NCBI RefSeq assembly: GCF_910592395.1 | Contig: NC_088319.1 | Coordinates: 5,394,001 to 5,458,000 of the forward strand | Origin: Lineus longissimus | Taxonomy: Eukaryota; Nemertea; Pilidiophora; Heteronemertea; Lineidae | Direction: 5' to 3' | DNA: 64,000 bases | Part shown: positions 42,041 to 53,634 of the stretch, in pieces | Numbering within the stretch: position 1 is the stretch's first letter | Layout of the letters: every line of letters starts with the position of its first letter | Made by a program: the position numbers and the translations under genes | The notes under the pieces: model-generated | The model's database searches: none | What the model saw: only the letters and a program-made list of their open reading frames with translations | What the model was told of the DNA's origin: nothing

Positions 42041-42584
42041 ACGTATAGGCCATGGGAAGAGTGGCAAAAATGTGTCTAGAAAAAGGATTCCGTTTGACAA
42101 ATTAGCGGGCAAATTGAAAACAGTCGTTTTTGGGTAATATGGGGGTGCTGATTTCAAAAATCAATTTTTCTCCCGCGTAAAGTTGCACATTAAGTCAGAA
42201 ATGAGACCCTTCATGGGGCCTAATGGTCCCAAAGTAGGAGTAAAAAAAAGTTGATGTTATCGAAACATGTCAACATGGGTATCAAAATGAAGGTCTATGG
42301 GGGTACTTTAACATTGCATAGTTTTTGGCCCCCTTAACGAACCGTGGGACCCCCCCAGGGAGGGTCAAAAAGGGCAAAAGTGGTAACTTTGACCCTGTCC
42401 CACGATCTTCATAAGGACTATAAATGGATAAAAACTGTTTTATTTGATAGTAATCGTATAGACCTTCAAAATGATACCCATGACAACACTCTCGGGGTAA
42501 GGGTTGCCGAGATAGCAATATTGACCCCTTTTTAGCTCACCTCTTAGCAGAGGTGAGCTTATCCCATACCGTGGCGTCCGTCGT

Positions 42585-42667
<83 letters not shown>

Positions 42668-44181
42668 CGTCGTCCGTTAGCAGGGCACGTTTCGTAACTG
42701 TTAGAGCTATTGAGTTGAAACTTGGTACACATGTACCCTTATGTAATGACACCTTGGAGACCAAGTTTCGGTCCGATTCGTTTCATGGTTTGGCCACCAG
42801 GGGGCCAAACGTTAAAAGTGAAAATATGCAATATCTCCCTTAATAGTAGTTGGGAAATTTTGAAAAAAATATGGTAGGTACTTCTAGCAAAGGTGCATCA
42901 TATATCCTCCGGGTTTTTGATTTGACCTCCTTTTCAAGGTCACAGAGGTCAAATGGTGTAAATTGGCCGTTAGGATGTAACGATGGCACGTTTCTAAACT
43001 GCAATGACTATTGATACCAAATTTGGTACACATTTACCCCTTAGTCAGGTGATCTCAGGGACCGAAGTTTGGTCCAATATGATTCACCACTTGACCACCA
43101 GGGGGCAAAATCCAAAAACCTTAAAAATGTGATTATTCCTTAACTTCTTGCCCGATTGCCACCAATTTGATATCATGGGTACATCTAACCACCATACAGT
43201 ATATGTCACACAGGTTTTTAATTTGACTTTCTTGTCAAGGTCACAGAGGTCAAATGGCGTAAATTCGCTGTCAGGCCGTAACTATGGCACGTTTCTTAAC
43301 TGCAATGACTATTGATCACAAATTAAGTACACATGTACCCCTTGGTCAGGTGATCTTAGGTACCGAAGTTTGGTGCGATCTGATTTGCCGTTTGGCCTCC
43401 AGGGAGGGGGCCAAATCCTAAATTCTTCAAAATGCCATTATTCCTTGTAATGACTTGCCCGATTGGCACCAATTTTATATCATAGGTACATCTAATTCTA
43501 ACAACCATTCAATGTGTCACCCGGGTCTTCTTTGATTTGACCTACTTTTCAAGGTCACAGAGGTCGAATGTACTGTAAATTGGCCATTTTGGGGAAATTG
43601 TAATTGCTTGGACCTACATCAAACCTAACACTACATGACACAATACCATGCTCTTTATCCATCTTTCCTCCACATGAGGTGAGCACAATGGCCCTGGCCA
43701 TTTCATTAGGCTCCAAATTTAAGATCTCGAAAACCTTTTGCCCAAGGGTGTCGTCATGGGTATCTATGAAAAGGTCTATGTGAGTACTGTCGAATAAGCA
43801 GTTTTTATCCACATGCGGTGCCCATGAAGCTCATGGGAGGCGGTCAAAGTTTCCACTTTTGCCCTTTTTGACCCTCCCTGGGGGGTCCCACGGATCGTTA
43901 AGGGGGCCAAAAACTATGCATTGTTAAAGTACCCCCATAGACCTTCATTTTGATACCCATGTTGACATGTTTCGATGACATCAACTTTTTGACCCCTACT
44001 TTGGGACCATTAGGCCCTATTAAGGGTCTCATTTCTGACTTAATGTGCAACTTTACGCAGGAGAAAAATTGATTTTTGAAATCAGCACCCCCATATTACC
44101 CAAAAACGACTGTTTTCAATTTGTCCGCTAATTTGTTAAACGGAACTTCACATTTTTCACACTCGTCCCATGGCCTATTAC
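42041..44181. repeat. Long inverted repeat with family A at its centre
   Basis: Arms of about 480 bp (42041-42533 and 43708-44181) are reverse complements at roughly 75-85%, including TAGGCCATGGGA against TCCCATGGCCTA at the outer ends and shared blocks such as AAATTGAAAACAGTCG. Family A copy 3 fills the middle. The arms hold no coding sequence, so this is a non-autonomous foldback-like element. Confidence 0.8.
42534..43707 (+). mobile_element. Family A repeat, copy 3
   Basis: Plus orientation; the longest CGT microsatellite of the four copies (about 42577-42668). CTCF-like sites at about 42791-42806 and 43091-43106. Bounded by TTTTT on the left and CCATTTCATT on the right. Confidence 0.9.
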
Positions 44182-44486
44182 GACTGTCAGCTCTAAAAGG
44201 CGCGTAAACATGACGCTTACACTTTAGGCGCGCGTGTACAGCATCACAATTGCGCAAAAATGGTGACGTCACGATTACTAAACAACGTCATCGGGCTAAC
44301 CGTTTGCGATCGAAACCACCCTAATAGAGAACTTTCGCCACGCCGTCCGAGATCCGATCCGCCGAGAACGGATCTCGTTCTCGATCCCGTTCCCGGAAAG
44401 TACGTTGCGCGCATTCGCCACGCCGTTCCGAGGACGGGTATTTTTTTACGTCACCTGCAGCTCGTTGCTATGGTGATTCTGTCAAA

Positions 44487-45572
44487 ATGGCGGCTGATCT
44501 CAGACGGCTAGGAAATTTTGCTTTCGAAGATGACGAATTGATGCAGGTTATGCATGAACATTTATTTTTTGCTGACGCCCAAGATAAGGAGAGCACGTTT
44601 AATCCCAACTGGCCAAGATTCGACTTGAATCGACTGACTGACGCACAAAGCAAGGAACAATTCAGATTCTACAAAGATGAAATCATTGAAATTGCAAATG
44701 TGTTACGCATTCCAAATGTGGTTCAGTGTCGGAATCGCTGTGAGGTTAAGGGTCTTGACGCCCTCTGCATGACTCTGAGACGGATGGCGTATCCCAATAG
44801 GCTCAGTCAAAGTGAAGATGTTTTCGGAAGGCCGACTTCTGTCATATCGTTCGCAATCAATGAAACCGTCGATTACATTTACCAAACTCATGGACACCTC
44901 CTACACCAGTTAGATCAGTCATGGCTAAATGAAGAACATCTTCGTGTCTACGCGGATGCTATACATGAGTCTGGCGCACCCTTGGATAACTGCTTTGGCT
45001 TCATCGATGGAACGGTAAGACCAATTTGTCGACCAATAAGAGGTCAACGATCAGTATTCAATGGACACAAGCGCGTACACTCTCTAAAATTTCAGTCCAT
45101 GGTCCTACCAAATGGCATCCTCGCCAATCTCTGGGGACCAGTTGAAGGGAGACGGCATGACGCTGGCATCTTAGCGGACAGTGGCCTTCACGACCAGCTG
45201 GATCGTCTGCCACGGACCGAAAACGGTGAAAGTTACTACGTTTATGGGGATCCTGCTTATCCTGTTCGACCGTGGATGATTTCTCCATTTAGGGCAGGCG
45301 CGCTTGGGCTAAACGAGCATCAACAGGCATTCAATACTGCGATGGCGGCCCCAAGAACATCTGTTGAATGGACATTTGGCAAGATCTTACAGTACTGGGC
45401 ATTTGTAGATTTCAAAAAAGACCTGAAGGTATTTTTGCAGCCTGTGGCAAAGTATTACCTGCTTGCAGGCTTGCTGACCAATATCCACACGTGTCTGAGA
45501 GGTTCCTTGACGGGCGGTTACTTCGAACTTGACCCACCAACTTTGGAGGATTATGTTGGCATTTTGGACTAG
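44487..45572 (+). CDS. PIF/Harbinger transposase (DDE), intact
   Basis: 361 codons in a single exon, ATG in AAAATGGCGG context 160 bp inside the left terminal repeat. The DDE_Tnp_4-type core is complete: FIDGTVRPICRP (Asp about 174), HKRVHSLKFQSMVLPNGI, DAGIL, YVYGDPAYP (Asp about 255), and SVEWTFGKI (Glu about 294). The N-terminal half (LRRMAYPNRL, FGRPTSVISFAINE) is the helix-turn-helix-like region. No stops or frameshifts. Harbinger transposases cut and paste at 3-bp targets and need the SANT-like partner for nuclear import and DNA binding; that partner lies downstream on the opposite strand. The best candidate in the window for an active or recently active enzyme. Confidence 0.92.
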   Translation: MAADLRRLGNFAFEDDELMQVMHEHLFFADAQDKESTFNPNWPRFDLNRLTDAQSKEQFRFYKDEIIEIANVLRIPNVVQCRNRCEVKGLDALCMTLRRMAYPNRLSQSEDVFGRPTSVISFAINETVDYIYQTHGHLLHQLDQSWLNEEHLRVYADAIHESGAPLDNCFGFIDGTVRPICRPIRGQRSVFNGHKRVHSLKFQSMVLPNGILANLWGPVEGRRHDAGILADSGLHDQLDRLPRTENGESYYVYGDPAYPVRPWMISPFRAGALGLNEHQQAFNTAMAAPRTSVEWTFGKILQYWAFVDFKKDLKVFLQPVAKYYLLAGLLTNIHTCLRGSLTGGYFELDPPTLEDYVGILD

Positions 45573-45939
45573 TAAATGAACGTAACGGTTTTCTGGTTCT
45601 GTGCGCGCATCCCCGCAGCGCGCCTCCGGTCTCAGTGAATTTCAAATTTAGCGCGGGCGGTCAATTGATTTTGCTGTTCTTGACTGCAACACAAGATGGC
45701 AGCGCGATCGCTATTTCCCAAATGACTGGAATTGTGTATTTTTTGGGACCTTCTCGAACTTGCTGCTGCTTGACCCCCCCCCCCCAGATATAAAAAAAAC
45801 TGAAGATGACTCGTTTCTCTTCCACGTTAAGTTGGGAATGGTCTTAGTCCATCAAGAGAAACGACATTTTTATTTTCATCTTCCTTGAAGTAATTATATT
45901 GACAATATAATTACTTCAAGATCAGACCAGTCAAAACCG

Positions 45940-46690
45940 AGAAGTGTTGAGACAGAGGGGATTCTACAGTACTTTGCAGCAGTGTCTCCATGAAACGGTT
46001 TACTTTAGTATGCATTCTTTTCCAATATACCATAATAAATCGAATGCGAGGCCAATGTTTGCCGATTCCCAGGGGGTTGGGGTGGAGTGGGGTTACCATA
46101 ATGAAGCCATGGTAGCTGGGAGTAACATCTGACTGGCACTCATCCCTGTAAGCTAACCATGCTAACAAGTCCATTCTTGAAATCCTGATAATTGCCTGGG
46201 TGAATTGAATGGCTTCCAGGGGATGGCCTTCTCTCACACAAAAGCTTAATCCAGCATTGCAGAGCATCGTGATAGGTTGTGATCTCAGATGTATACGCTC
46301 TTTCTTCACAGATGTAGCCTAAGGCATAAAATTGAATTGATACAAAGATATTAAATCAAAATAACCAACATTTATTTCTATATCAATAAACTCTGTAACA
46401 TTGCAACATCTTTTAAAAAACAATCAAATACTAACTTAACTCGCACACAATACTTTGACATGAATAACATACTGTAAAATCCTCTCTGTCTCGACACTTC
46501 CAATCTTGACCCTTGTTTCTCAAACACCTCACAGAAGCCGGTTTTAAACATCGATATATTTCATTTTGTGCGTAGAGAAACAATGGGAATACCCCCCCCA
46601 AAAATATGCTAGGAAAACACGGGGGAAAACCATTCATTCATTTATTCAAGTCACCACAGAAGTGTCGAGACAGAGGGGATTCTACAGTAG
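45940..46690. repeat. About 30-bp direct repeats bracketing about 690 bp inside Harbinger 1
   Basis: GAGACAGAGGGGATTCTACA with matching flanks occurs at about 45941-45972 and 46660-46690. The sequence between contains an unassigned minus ORF (45911-46309). Confidence 0.6.
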
Positions 46691-46711
46691 ACGTACTGAT
46701 AATTTCAAAGT

Positions 46712-48536
46712 CTATTTCTTGAGTTGTTGACTCTCAATAAATTGTTGAAATATTGCTGAAAACTGTTGTTCTTTTGTCTTTTCTAATTCCATTCTATGGC
46801 GCCTCTCCTCTTTTTCAAGTTCAAATTGTTCCCGTTTGAATGCCAGTTCTTCATTTTTTAGGTTAATTTCCTCCTGTTTCATTTTAGTGTAGTCAGTCAT
46901 CACCTCTTTCTTTTTCTTTCTTGGGGTGTTGGAAGGAGCCTTGTTTTCATCTGCAATGTAAAAGAGAAGTATAACTATGGAGGTTACTAAAACATGCAGT
47001 AGTCAAATGAAACCTCAATTGCAGAATCACAGTCAAACTTGCCCAAGTCAGTCTTGCATAAGTCGAATTCTGACTTATGCTTTTCTTTTTAATAATCCTC
47101 ACCTTAGTTGAACCTTGTCTTAAAAGTCGAAGAAAAATCTCTGATCCCAACAGGTTCGACTTAGGCCTAGCTAGTGTATTAACCCTCCCTTTGGAGAGAA
47201 ATGGGACCAAAGCATGTGAATGGGAATCATGAGTTTCCCTCCCTCACCCCTGACATTTGCCCCTCCTAGACATTCTATGCCCCCCTAATGACATCACCCC
47301 CCCCCCCCCCCCCCAACTGAAGGACAGTCTTTTCTCAGTGATATCTTTTTGAGGGAAATGGGTAGCAATTATCCAGGGCCACATCAGATTTTTGCCACCT
47401 AAATTTATGGGATCAAGTGGACAAAAATCAGAAATTTGTTTCAGTACGTATTCTTACCTTTATCACCAATCAGGGTTTCCATCGCGCGTTTCCTTATTTC
47501 AGTCCCCGCTTCAATCAATCTCTTGTCGTTTTTGTTTGAACTGGTTGATGCGGTCTTCTTTCTTTCATGGGAATCAGACTTCATGGTGAGGATCTCTTGA
47601 AGGAGGATTTCCCGCTCTTCATATTCCTCAGCAGTGCCAGATCTGAAAGAGTATAATTGGCATGAACATTTTTGCTTGGAAATCAAAGTACTTTATTACT
47701 GTTCACAGAGGACTGAAGAAAACCTTAAAAATGATGGGATATTCTACCAACGACCCATGGATTGAAGCAAAGAGAAAAGAATTTGAAAATATGCAGGTTA
47801 TTGTAAATTCATAGGTCATAGGGAAGTCAAAAGGCAAGGTAAAAATTACCCTAAGCCTACATCTAAGTTGCTAGAAACTATTTTTTTATCTTGTCTCAAA
47901 ATTTATAATTATTAAATTAACACTGAATTTTGTCCGAGACATCAATGCAACAAAACTTACTTTCTTAGTGCAGCCATCTGCTGTGTTTTGAATGCGTTAA
48001 TTAATCGGTCTACCCTCTCCTTCACCGATCGGTCATTAACCGGAACAGCTCCGGGCTTTATCTTCAACATAGCAGAATTGAAGTTCTGGGTTATTACTGC
48101 CCATCTATCTGCATCTTCGTATGGGTTTCGAGCTCTGATTTCTCGCAGAAGTGTAACATCGAAGGACGGGTTATACCTTATCGTCTTGGCCCTAGAAAAA
48201 GCAGAAAAGAATTGTACATTAGCAGATGATTAGTTACCAGATCAAAGTACTATGATTATTATAGTTTGCCATTTTGAGGGATCTGGGAGGATCAAGAGGG
48301 GGTTCCTTCAAAAAACGTCTTCTGAATCTGTGCATACCCACCCTGAATTTTCAACAATTATGGGTTTATGGCGAACATCTACAGGGCTGGCCCACAGGCC
48401 TTCATGGAGAAAGCATGGATACATACCCTGCCTTGCCTGTACTTTTGGGGTTTTTTGGTGGTGCATCCCCACTGCCGCCATCATTGGGTCCGGGACCAGT
48501 TTCCTCATCACCACTGCCAGGTTCAAACCTCATCTC
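46712..48536 (-). CDS. Harbinger SANT/MADF-like DNA-binding protein, four exons
   Basis: Exons 48427-48536, 47961-48191, 47458-47642 and 46712-46950, with canonical junctions (donors G|GTATGT, AAA|GTAAGT, AAG|GTAAGA; acceptors CAG or TAG) that keep one frame. First Met at about 48533. Order: acidic/Gly-rich N-terminus; SANT/MADF-like helical domain (RYNPSFDVTLLREIRARNPY, DADRWAVITQNFNSA, VNDRSVKERVDRLI); linker with EEYEEREILLQEIL; basic TPRKKKKEV (likely nuclear signal); C-terminal coiled coil (FKREQFELEKEERRHR). Upstream exons are possible. An AATAAA for this strand lies at 46641-46646. Likely the accessory partner of the transposase. Confidence 0.8.
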
Positions 48537-49402
48537 CTGAAACGTGAAAGTGACAATGAAAAAAAAATTAGGACCAGTAGCTAGCCTACCAACCAGTATC
48601 AAAGACAGGTGACTAAGAGGCCACTCTTTTATTCGTTGACCTTAGGGGCCTTCGAATGCCTTCAGAGGCGAGTCTGACAAGTCGCCTTCCAAAGATTCTA
48701 ACTAGTAAAGGCCGCCTCCAGTCAAACATTGGCCAGGGGTGTCAGTAGCCATGTTACATGCCCTGAATGAAGAATCAATCACTGACTCAGTCAATCAGGC
48801 CGGTCAATGTATAGGGCCTTTTCGACAAGGGGCTCCCAGACTCAGGCAGAGGGCTTCATCCCATTGTTCGAGCCTCGGACAGAGCCCCATTGTTGGCCTA
48901 CGGAACAATGGGATTAAGCCCTTCGGGAGCCCTTGACGAAAAGGCCTATCATTCATTCATCAGACAAGAGATGAGAGAGCCATCCCTACATACATTATTA
49001 GGCCTACGGTTCTGACACACAGTACATTTACATGTTAATGTACACTGCTGATGTAGGCCTACATTTCTGCGCCTTAGAATTGGCACTGTTTTACCATGTT
49101 TACAGCATGAAAAACAAATTAAAATCGTGCAGGATGGCTTCACTATCAACTCAAGAATGTTTTGCACCCATATTCGTCCTCATTTTGTACATACCGCGAG
49201 AGTATCCCACAGGTTTGCCATTTGAATAATTTTTGATAGCCGCGCAGCCGTTCCCGGAAAAGCCACTCGAGATATATCGCCTGATTCACGGCATCCGGTT
49301 TCGGGATCGCAATCTGATACCCAAATACTGATGACGTCATTCACATTTTTGGCCCGTTCTCGGAGATTTGGATCTCGGACGGCGTGGCGAAAGTTCCCTA
49401 AT

Positions 49403-50235
49403 AACAACAAAGACGGCGACGTGATGACATATAAAAGGAAATGACGTAATACAGAAGTATTCAAAACATCAACAGTAACAGGTGGCAACTGATGGAAATC
49501 TCCTGCACCCCACCAAACACAGCACACGATTCTCGAACTGTTACTGTACACTGTCCATTAGATGAGGATTTAATTCTGTCAACACAGATATTTCAATTAT
49601 TATGATAGTGTAGGGACTAAGTGACTCTGATACTGATTTTTGAATCATAACCTCAACAATAAAGTGACGAAAAGACAAAGTCTTACGTATAAAGTTTATT
49701 ACTATCACTTCCACTACTGGTCCTCAATACATACAATAATACCTGCCTAAGAACATTATGAAATGACTGACAATACAACATGTGCTTCCACACTCAGCCT
49801 ATGACACCTTATAAGCTCCCCTTTACCTTCTCTTGACTTAGGTCATTTTCTTCTCTGATCTAGCTACACTTCTCTGTTGGTAACTTCACTGTTTTGTTCA
49901 TTCCCCTCTCTGTACATCTTTTAACTTCTCCAAAACCTCTCTTTTAAATTCTCTGTAACTTCTCTCTTAGACTTTCCCAGCACTCTCCCTTAAACTATCT
50001 CCCCATATTTTCACGTCACTTTTGTTCCGCTGATCTTGCACCTTTCTCTTATCACGAGCACCAGTACTGCTGGCCACCACTGTGTGCCACCACTTTTATA
50101 ACCTGGTTTCCCAGAGTGTCTCTTGGGATGTTTAGAACGAACTGCATGCACTTTTGCTGTCTCAGTGCTAGTTTTTAACAACTTCAAATGTTCATGTGTA
50201 ATCTCTTGTGCTATAGCCGCCGCCACTTCCTTTTT
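49403..50235. other. Unassigned spacer
   Basis: Pyrimidine-rich stretch with many CTTCTCT words (49790-50000). No gene recognised; small minus ORFs lack motifs. Confidence 0.4.
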
Positions 50236-50577
50236 AGCTCAGCTGACAAAGTCAGCGGAGCTAGTCAAATAGCTATTCGATTGGTGTCCGTCCTTCCATC
50301 CATCCTGCCATCCTTCCATCCATCTAGCCATCTGTAGACAAAGTTGGGCATTTTGTAATCATACAACCGAGGCACTTCAAATCTAGTCTTGCTTATAAAC
50401 ACCGCAGAAAATGTTGCTTACAGAAAAAAATTTGGGCGATTCGACTCAAATTCAGCTTCCCAGGGGGCAAAATGCGTAAATGAAAAAACTATTTTTTGAC
50501 GCTCTATTCCAGCAGATAAAAGCTTGAAATAAAGTTGAAAAGGTATTCATGATACAGAAGTTTTGATATAAAATAGA
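50236..50577 (+). mobile_element. Family C repeat, 3'-truncated fragment
   Basis: Has the left end (TTTTT, AGCTCAGCTGAC...GTCAGCGGAGCT, GTGTCCGTCC) and roughly 300 bp like the start of the 59289 copy (GCATTTTGTAA, GATTCGAC), then ends where a Ty3-like protease ORF begins. Confidence 0.65.
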
Positions 50578-50994
50578 TTAGTGTCGATTTATATCACCAG
50601 TTGGCGGTAGTGAGCAAAACTGTTGTTTGACCCCGGATGATTCCGCGCCAGTGGCAGACTGCAAACTCCCGTCCACTTTCTGTAGTTCTTGACGCGATCC
50701 TGGACACTTTCCCCACAATGTGCTGCTGGCTAGCGTGAGAGCAGCACCTGTATCAAGCAACATAGTGGTGGGTGTGTTGTCGACTTCACCACTCACATAA
50801 AGACTGCTGTCTTTGAATTCGATTTGACCAATAGATAGAATTTCAGTCGGGTTTGACTCAGCTATGGTTAGGTTAGGCGTCGGCTTCGAAGGTGATGTTG
50901 TTCCCTCCTCAGGCTTATCCAGAGCAGTGTCTGACTGAGCCTTGGAAATAACTAGAGCAGAGTCTCCAGTACTCTTGGAAGACAGCTTGAACAC
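50578..50994 (-). pseudogene. Ty3-like retropepsin fragment
   Basis: Reads IGQIEFKDSSLYVSGEV, then TTMLLDTGAALTLASSTLW: the DTGA active-site loop of a retroviral-type aspartic protease, in the expected beta-strand context. It ends at the border with the family C fragment, so RT, RNase H and integrase are missing. It is separated from gag by a less clear region (51000-51380) that repeats its flanking words (TSPSKPTPNL-like, ESTGDSALV), suggesting an internal duplication. It would process gag; here non-functional. Confidence 0.7.
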
Positions 50995-51304
50995 GGTTGC
51001 ACCAAGGTTAGGGATCCACTTTGAAGGTGATGTTACCTCCTCGGGCTTGTCCAGAGCGGTGCCCGACTGAGTACCAGAGATAACTAGAGCAGAATCTCCA
51101 GTACTCTCCCCTCCCTTACCAAAATTGTTATCATCCAGCGGGGCCTTGGGGGAACCCCCTCACTCACAGTAACTAGAATTGGCTCAGCAGGCTGGGGAAT
51201 GTAATAAAAACTGGGCAGGTCTAGAGCAGAGCCTGTCTCCGTGGTATTAAGAGCAAAACCCCAGAAACCTGGTTGGACATCCCCCTGCCAAACTGAAGCT
51301 GGAG

Positions 51305-52417
51305 CTACTGACGGTTGTTGGAGGTCTGTCCGCCCCGCGACGACCTCGCCTTCGAGTTTCCCTGGTCCTTCTTGGGGCAAAATTTAGACATATGCCCTGT
51401 CCCTTCGCAAGTATAACACTTGATGCTTGGGCACCGACTAGCCCGTTGTCCCGCCTGCCTACAATTCCAGCAGACCCCTGGCTCACGTCCACCTTCAGAA
51501 TCACCGGACTTTTCTAACTTGCTAATTCGGGTGTCCATTTTCTGTAGAAGATCCAGGACCTGACTCATTTCAGACGACCCAGCAGTAGCCGAGGCAGCCC
51601 CGGTGGTTGCACTGGCTACCTTAGGCCTGACTGTGCCACTTGATGTCTTGATATTCTCCTGGTGTCGCCCTCCCTGTTTCAAAAGAAGTTGAGCCGATTC
51701 AAGCTGGCGAATCTTCCTGATGGCCTCCTCAAGGGTTGTCGGCGAGCTCATAAGTAGCTGTTGTTTCACTTGTTCCGCTGCTTTCACTCCCAAAAGGAAT
51801 TGATCAAGGGCCATTTCCCGCTGCAATTTCCAACCACTATCCGGGTGGGCATTCAGGGCTAGTTCCAAAAGGGCATCTGAGAAAGTTTCATAGGTTTCTG
51901 AACCACCCTGGGTACGAGCTCGAAGCTGCAACTTCTAGTCCTCTCTTGTGGTGTTGTGGAAACGGCGCTCAAGGGCAGCGCAAAAGTCTTCAAAAGGCAA
52001 TGTGGGTGATAGATGCAGATTTGCCACCGCAACATAGGCCTGGTGATCTAGCCTTGAAAGTAGTTGCTGCCTCCAGTCCTCAACTTTGATTTTAGTCAGA
52101 TCAGCGAAGGTCTTGAACCTCTCCAACCAAATCAGGAAATTTTGATTTACCATGAAATTCTTGGGGGCCTGTGCTTTGGCTGCTGGTTGAGATCGCGACA
52201 CAGGGGTCCCCTGCTTCAACGTATCAACTAAGTACGTGAAAGAATCCAAGAAGGACGACATAAGTCCCGCGTCCCCTCCACTTTGATTCACCATTGGTCC
52301 AGGTGGGGTCAACTGAGGTCGAGGGGTGCTGCTTGCAACAGTGGTTGGCATCCCTGGTGGTGCACTTTGCACTTGCCCAGTCCTGCTGGTCATAAGGACT
52401 CCAATATTCAACACCAA
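51305..52417 (-). pseudogene. Ty3-like gag
   Basis: Gag from a Met at about 52393 to 51305, with one in-frame TAG at 51935-51937. Order: Pro/Ser-rich N-terminus; capsid helices (FLIWLERFKTFADLTKI, WRQQLLSRLDHQAYVAVANL, FCAALERRFHNTT, FSDALLELALNAHPD, EAIRKIRQLE); coiled segment (SEMSQVLDLLQKMDTRISKL); two zinc knuckles, CWNCRQAGQRASRC and CYTCEGTGHMSKFC. The first knuckle has Gln where His is expected. With the protease downstream this is a Ty3/gypsy remnant on the minus strand; LTRs were not identified. Confidence 0.8.
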
Positions 52418-53295
52418 TTATATTCAGTATACCACAGGCTCCAGTATATCCTTGTATACTACTTGGCTTTTGGTCAATTTATTTCTTTTCAATGCCACTG
52501 ACACAATTACAGTACACACACACCTGTCACAATAATTAGCAATCTTCTGTATAGGTAATCTTATCAGTATTTCCTGCACAAATTGCACACTAGGTTCACT
52601 TTATTTCCCAACCAGTCAAATCTCTTAATGACATACAAATTAATTTACACTTTATTTCATCAACAACTGAACAAACACAGAAAATTTTTCTACAGAGCGC
52701 GGACAAGAGTTCATGCAAAATAGAGCATTAGCATGACCCTACTCATTATTCATCACAATACACATGATACACTGACTGGAGAAATGTACTACAGATCATG
52801 ATACCAGGGATCAAGCATATATAGAGCATTAGCACAATCCCTCTCCAACACACAAAAATGAGTGCATCAGTGTAGTGCAATGCGCGAGACCGTTAAGGAA
52901 ATTGAAAATCGCAGGCCTAACAGGTGTGTCGTTATAAATCCGGGCATAACACCTTCCAAATACTTCAGCAATTACGATTCAGGCCTTTACAGGTAACAAA
53001 TCCGGCGAAAAAGTGCCGAATTCCAACGTGACAGGGACACGAACCTCGTGGCTAGATTTTGCGTTGCTCGACACTATACACAATTTAGCGGGTAGCGTGT
53101 TTCTTCTAACAAACTAGCAATTTTCGGGGCATAAGGCATCGAACATCCGAAAAAGCTGTCACCAATGTGAAGTTCTTGTCTTCCGTGCTTCATTAAATAC
53201 GACACTGAAGGCTTACCTCCATTATACTCTCTTTATTCACCATAATTCTGTCACATAACTTGCCGGCTCGCCACAGCACTTGCTCGCTTGTCTCA
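52418..53295. other. Unassigned region upstream of the Ty3-like gag
   Basis: Probably contains the 5' leader or LTR of the Ty3-like element, but I could not place LTR ends or a convincing primer site. Confidence 0.35.
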
Positions 53296-53634
53296 CTACT
53301 CAGCTTCCGGAGATGACACGGTGTTCCGCTGGACCATCGCTAGTGACGCTGCCTGGCCGAAACTCTGCGCACTGAAACTGGTCCAGCAGATCACCACAAT
53401 GGCATCACCTATATCATGCATTGGCAAGCTCCTGTTACCATCACGGTGACGCCTGAGCCCAAGCTTACGCAATATCCTTTTTAGATTTAAAAGGCTGAGT
53501 ATGACATCATGGCGTGTCAACAGAGTTACGAGAATTTCTCGATGAGTGTATCCCTGGTGAAAGTACCTTACTATCAGCTTCTCTCTTGATTCATTACCGC
53601 ATAACAGGGCAGGAGTGTAGGGCGGGAGAACCAT
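53296..53634 (-). CDS. HTH-type N-terminal exon of an integrase-like gene (possible)
   Basis: 112 codons starting MVLPPYTPALL. The middle reads LIVRYFHQGYTHREILVTLL, then VILSLLNLKRILRKLGLRRH. A 'I..YF..G....EI...L...H.....S...L.R.L...GL.R' pattern is the helix-turn-helix region found at the N-terminus of integrase-core-domain genes of animals, derived from transposons. No integrase catalytic residues follow in the window, so this is either the first exon of a longer gene, a relic, or a chance similarity. No ATG-proximal promoter was recognised. Confidence 0.4.
   Translation of the reverse strand: MVLPPYTPALLCGNESREKLIVRYFHQGYTHREILVTLLTRHDVILSLLNLKRILRKLGLRRHRDGNRSLPMHDIGDAIVVICWTSFSAQSFGQAASLAMVQRNTVSSPEAE

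Larger units (their letters stand above)
44326..49399. mobile_element. PIF/Harbinger element 1, complete with terminal inverted repeats
   Basis: Terminal inverted repeats begin AGAGAACTTTCGCCACGCCG (left) and AGGGAACTTTCGCCACGCCG (right, read inward); homology extends about 35 bp, with more subterminal matches (CCGAGAACGG). AAT is duplicated at 44323-44325 and 49400-49402. It contains an intact transposase gene on plus and a spliced SANT-like gene on minus, the two-protein set of Harbinger elements. Confidence 0.9.

Noticed and set aside
42537-42843. Arginine-rich ORFs in both strands across (CGT)n runs (also near 40602-40886 and 61105-61390)
   Set aside because: They are translations of the microsatellite and terminal hairpin of family A, differ in length between copies, and have no conserved protein outside the repeat.
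44260-44511. Plus ORF starting upstream of the Harbinger 1 transposase
   Set aside because: It runs through the terminal inverted repeat in a different frame from the transposase and has no motif.
45911-46309. 132-codon minus ORF inside Harbinger 1
   Set aside because: No recognisable motif, overlaps a direct repeat, and lies outside the spliced partner gene.
47280-47315. Long C homopolymer as a possible functional tract
   Set aside because: A simple run of C's within an intron of the SANT-like gene; more likely slippage or a sequencing feature.
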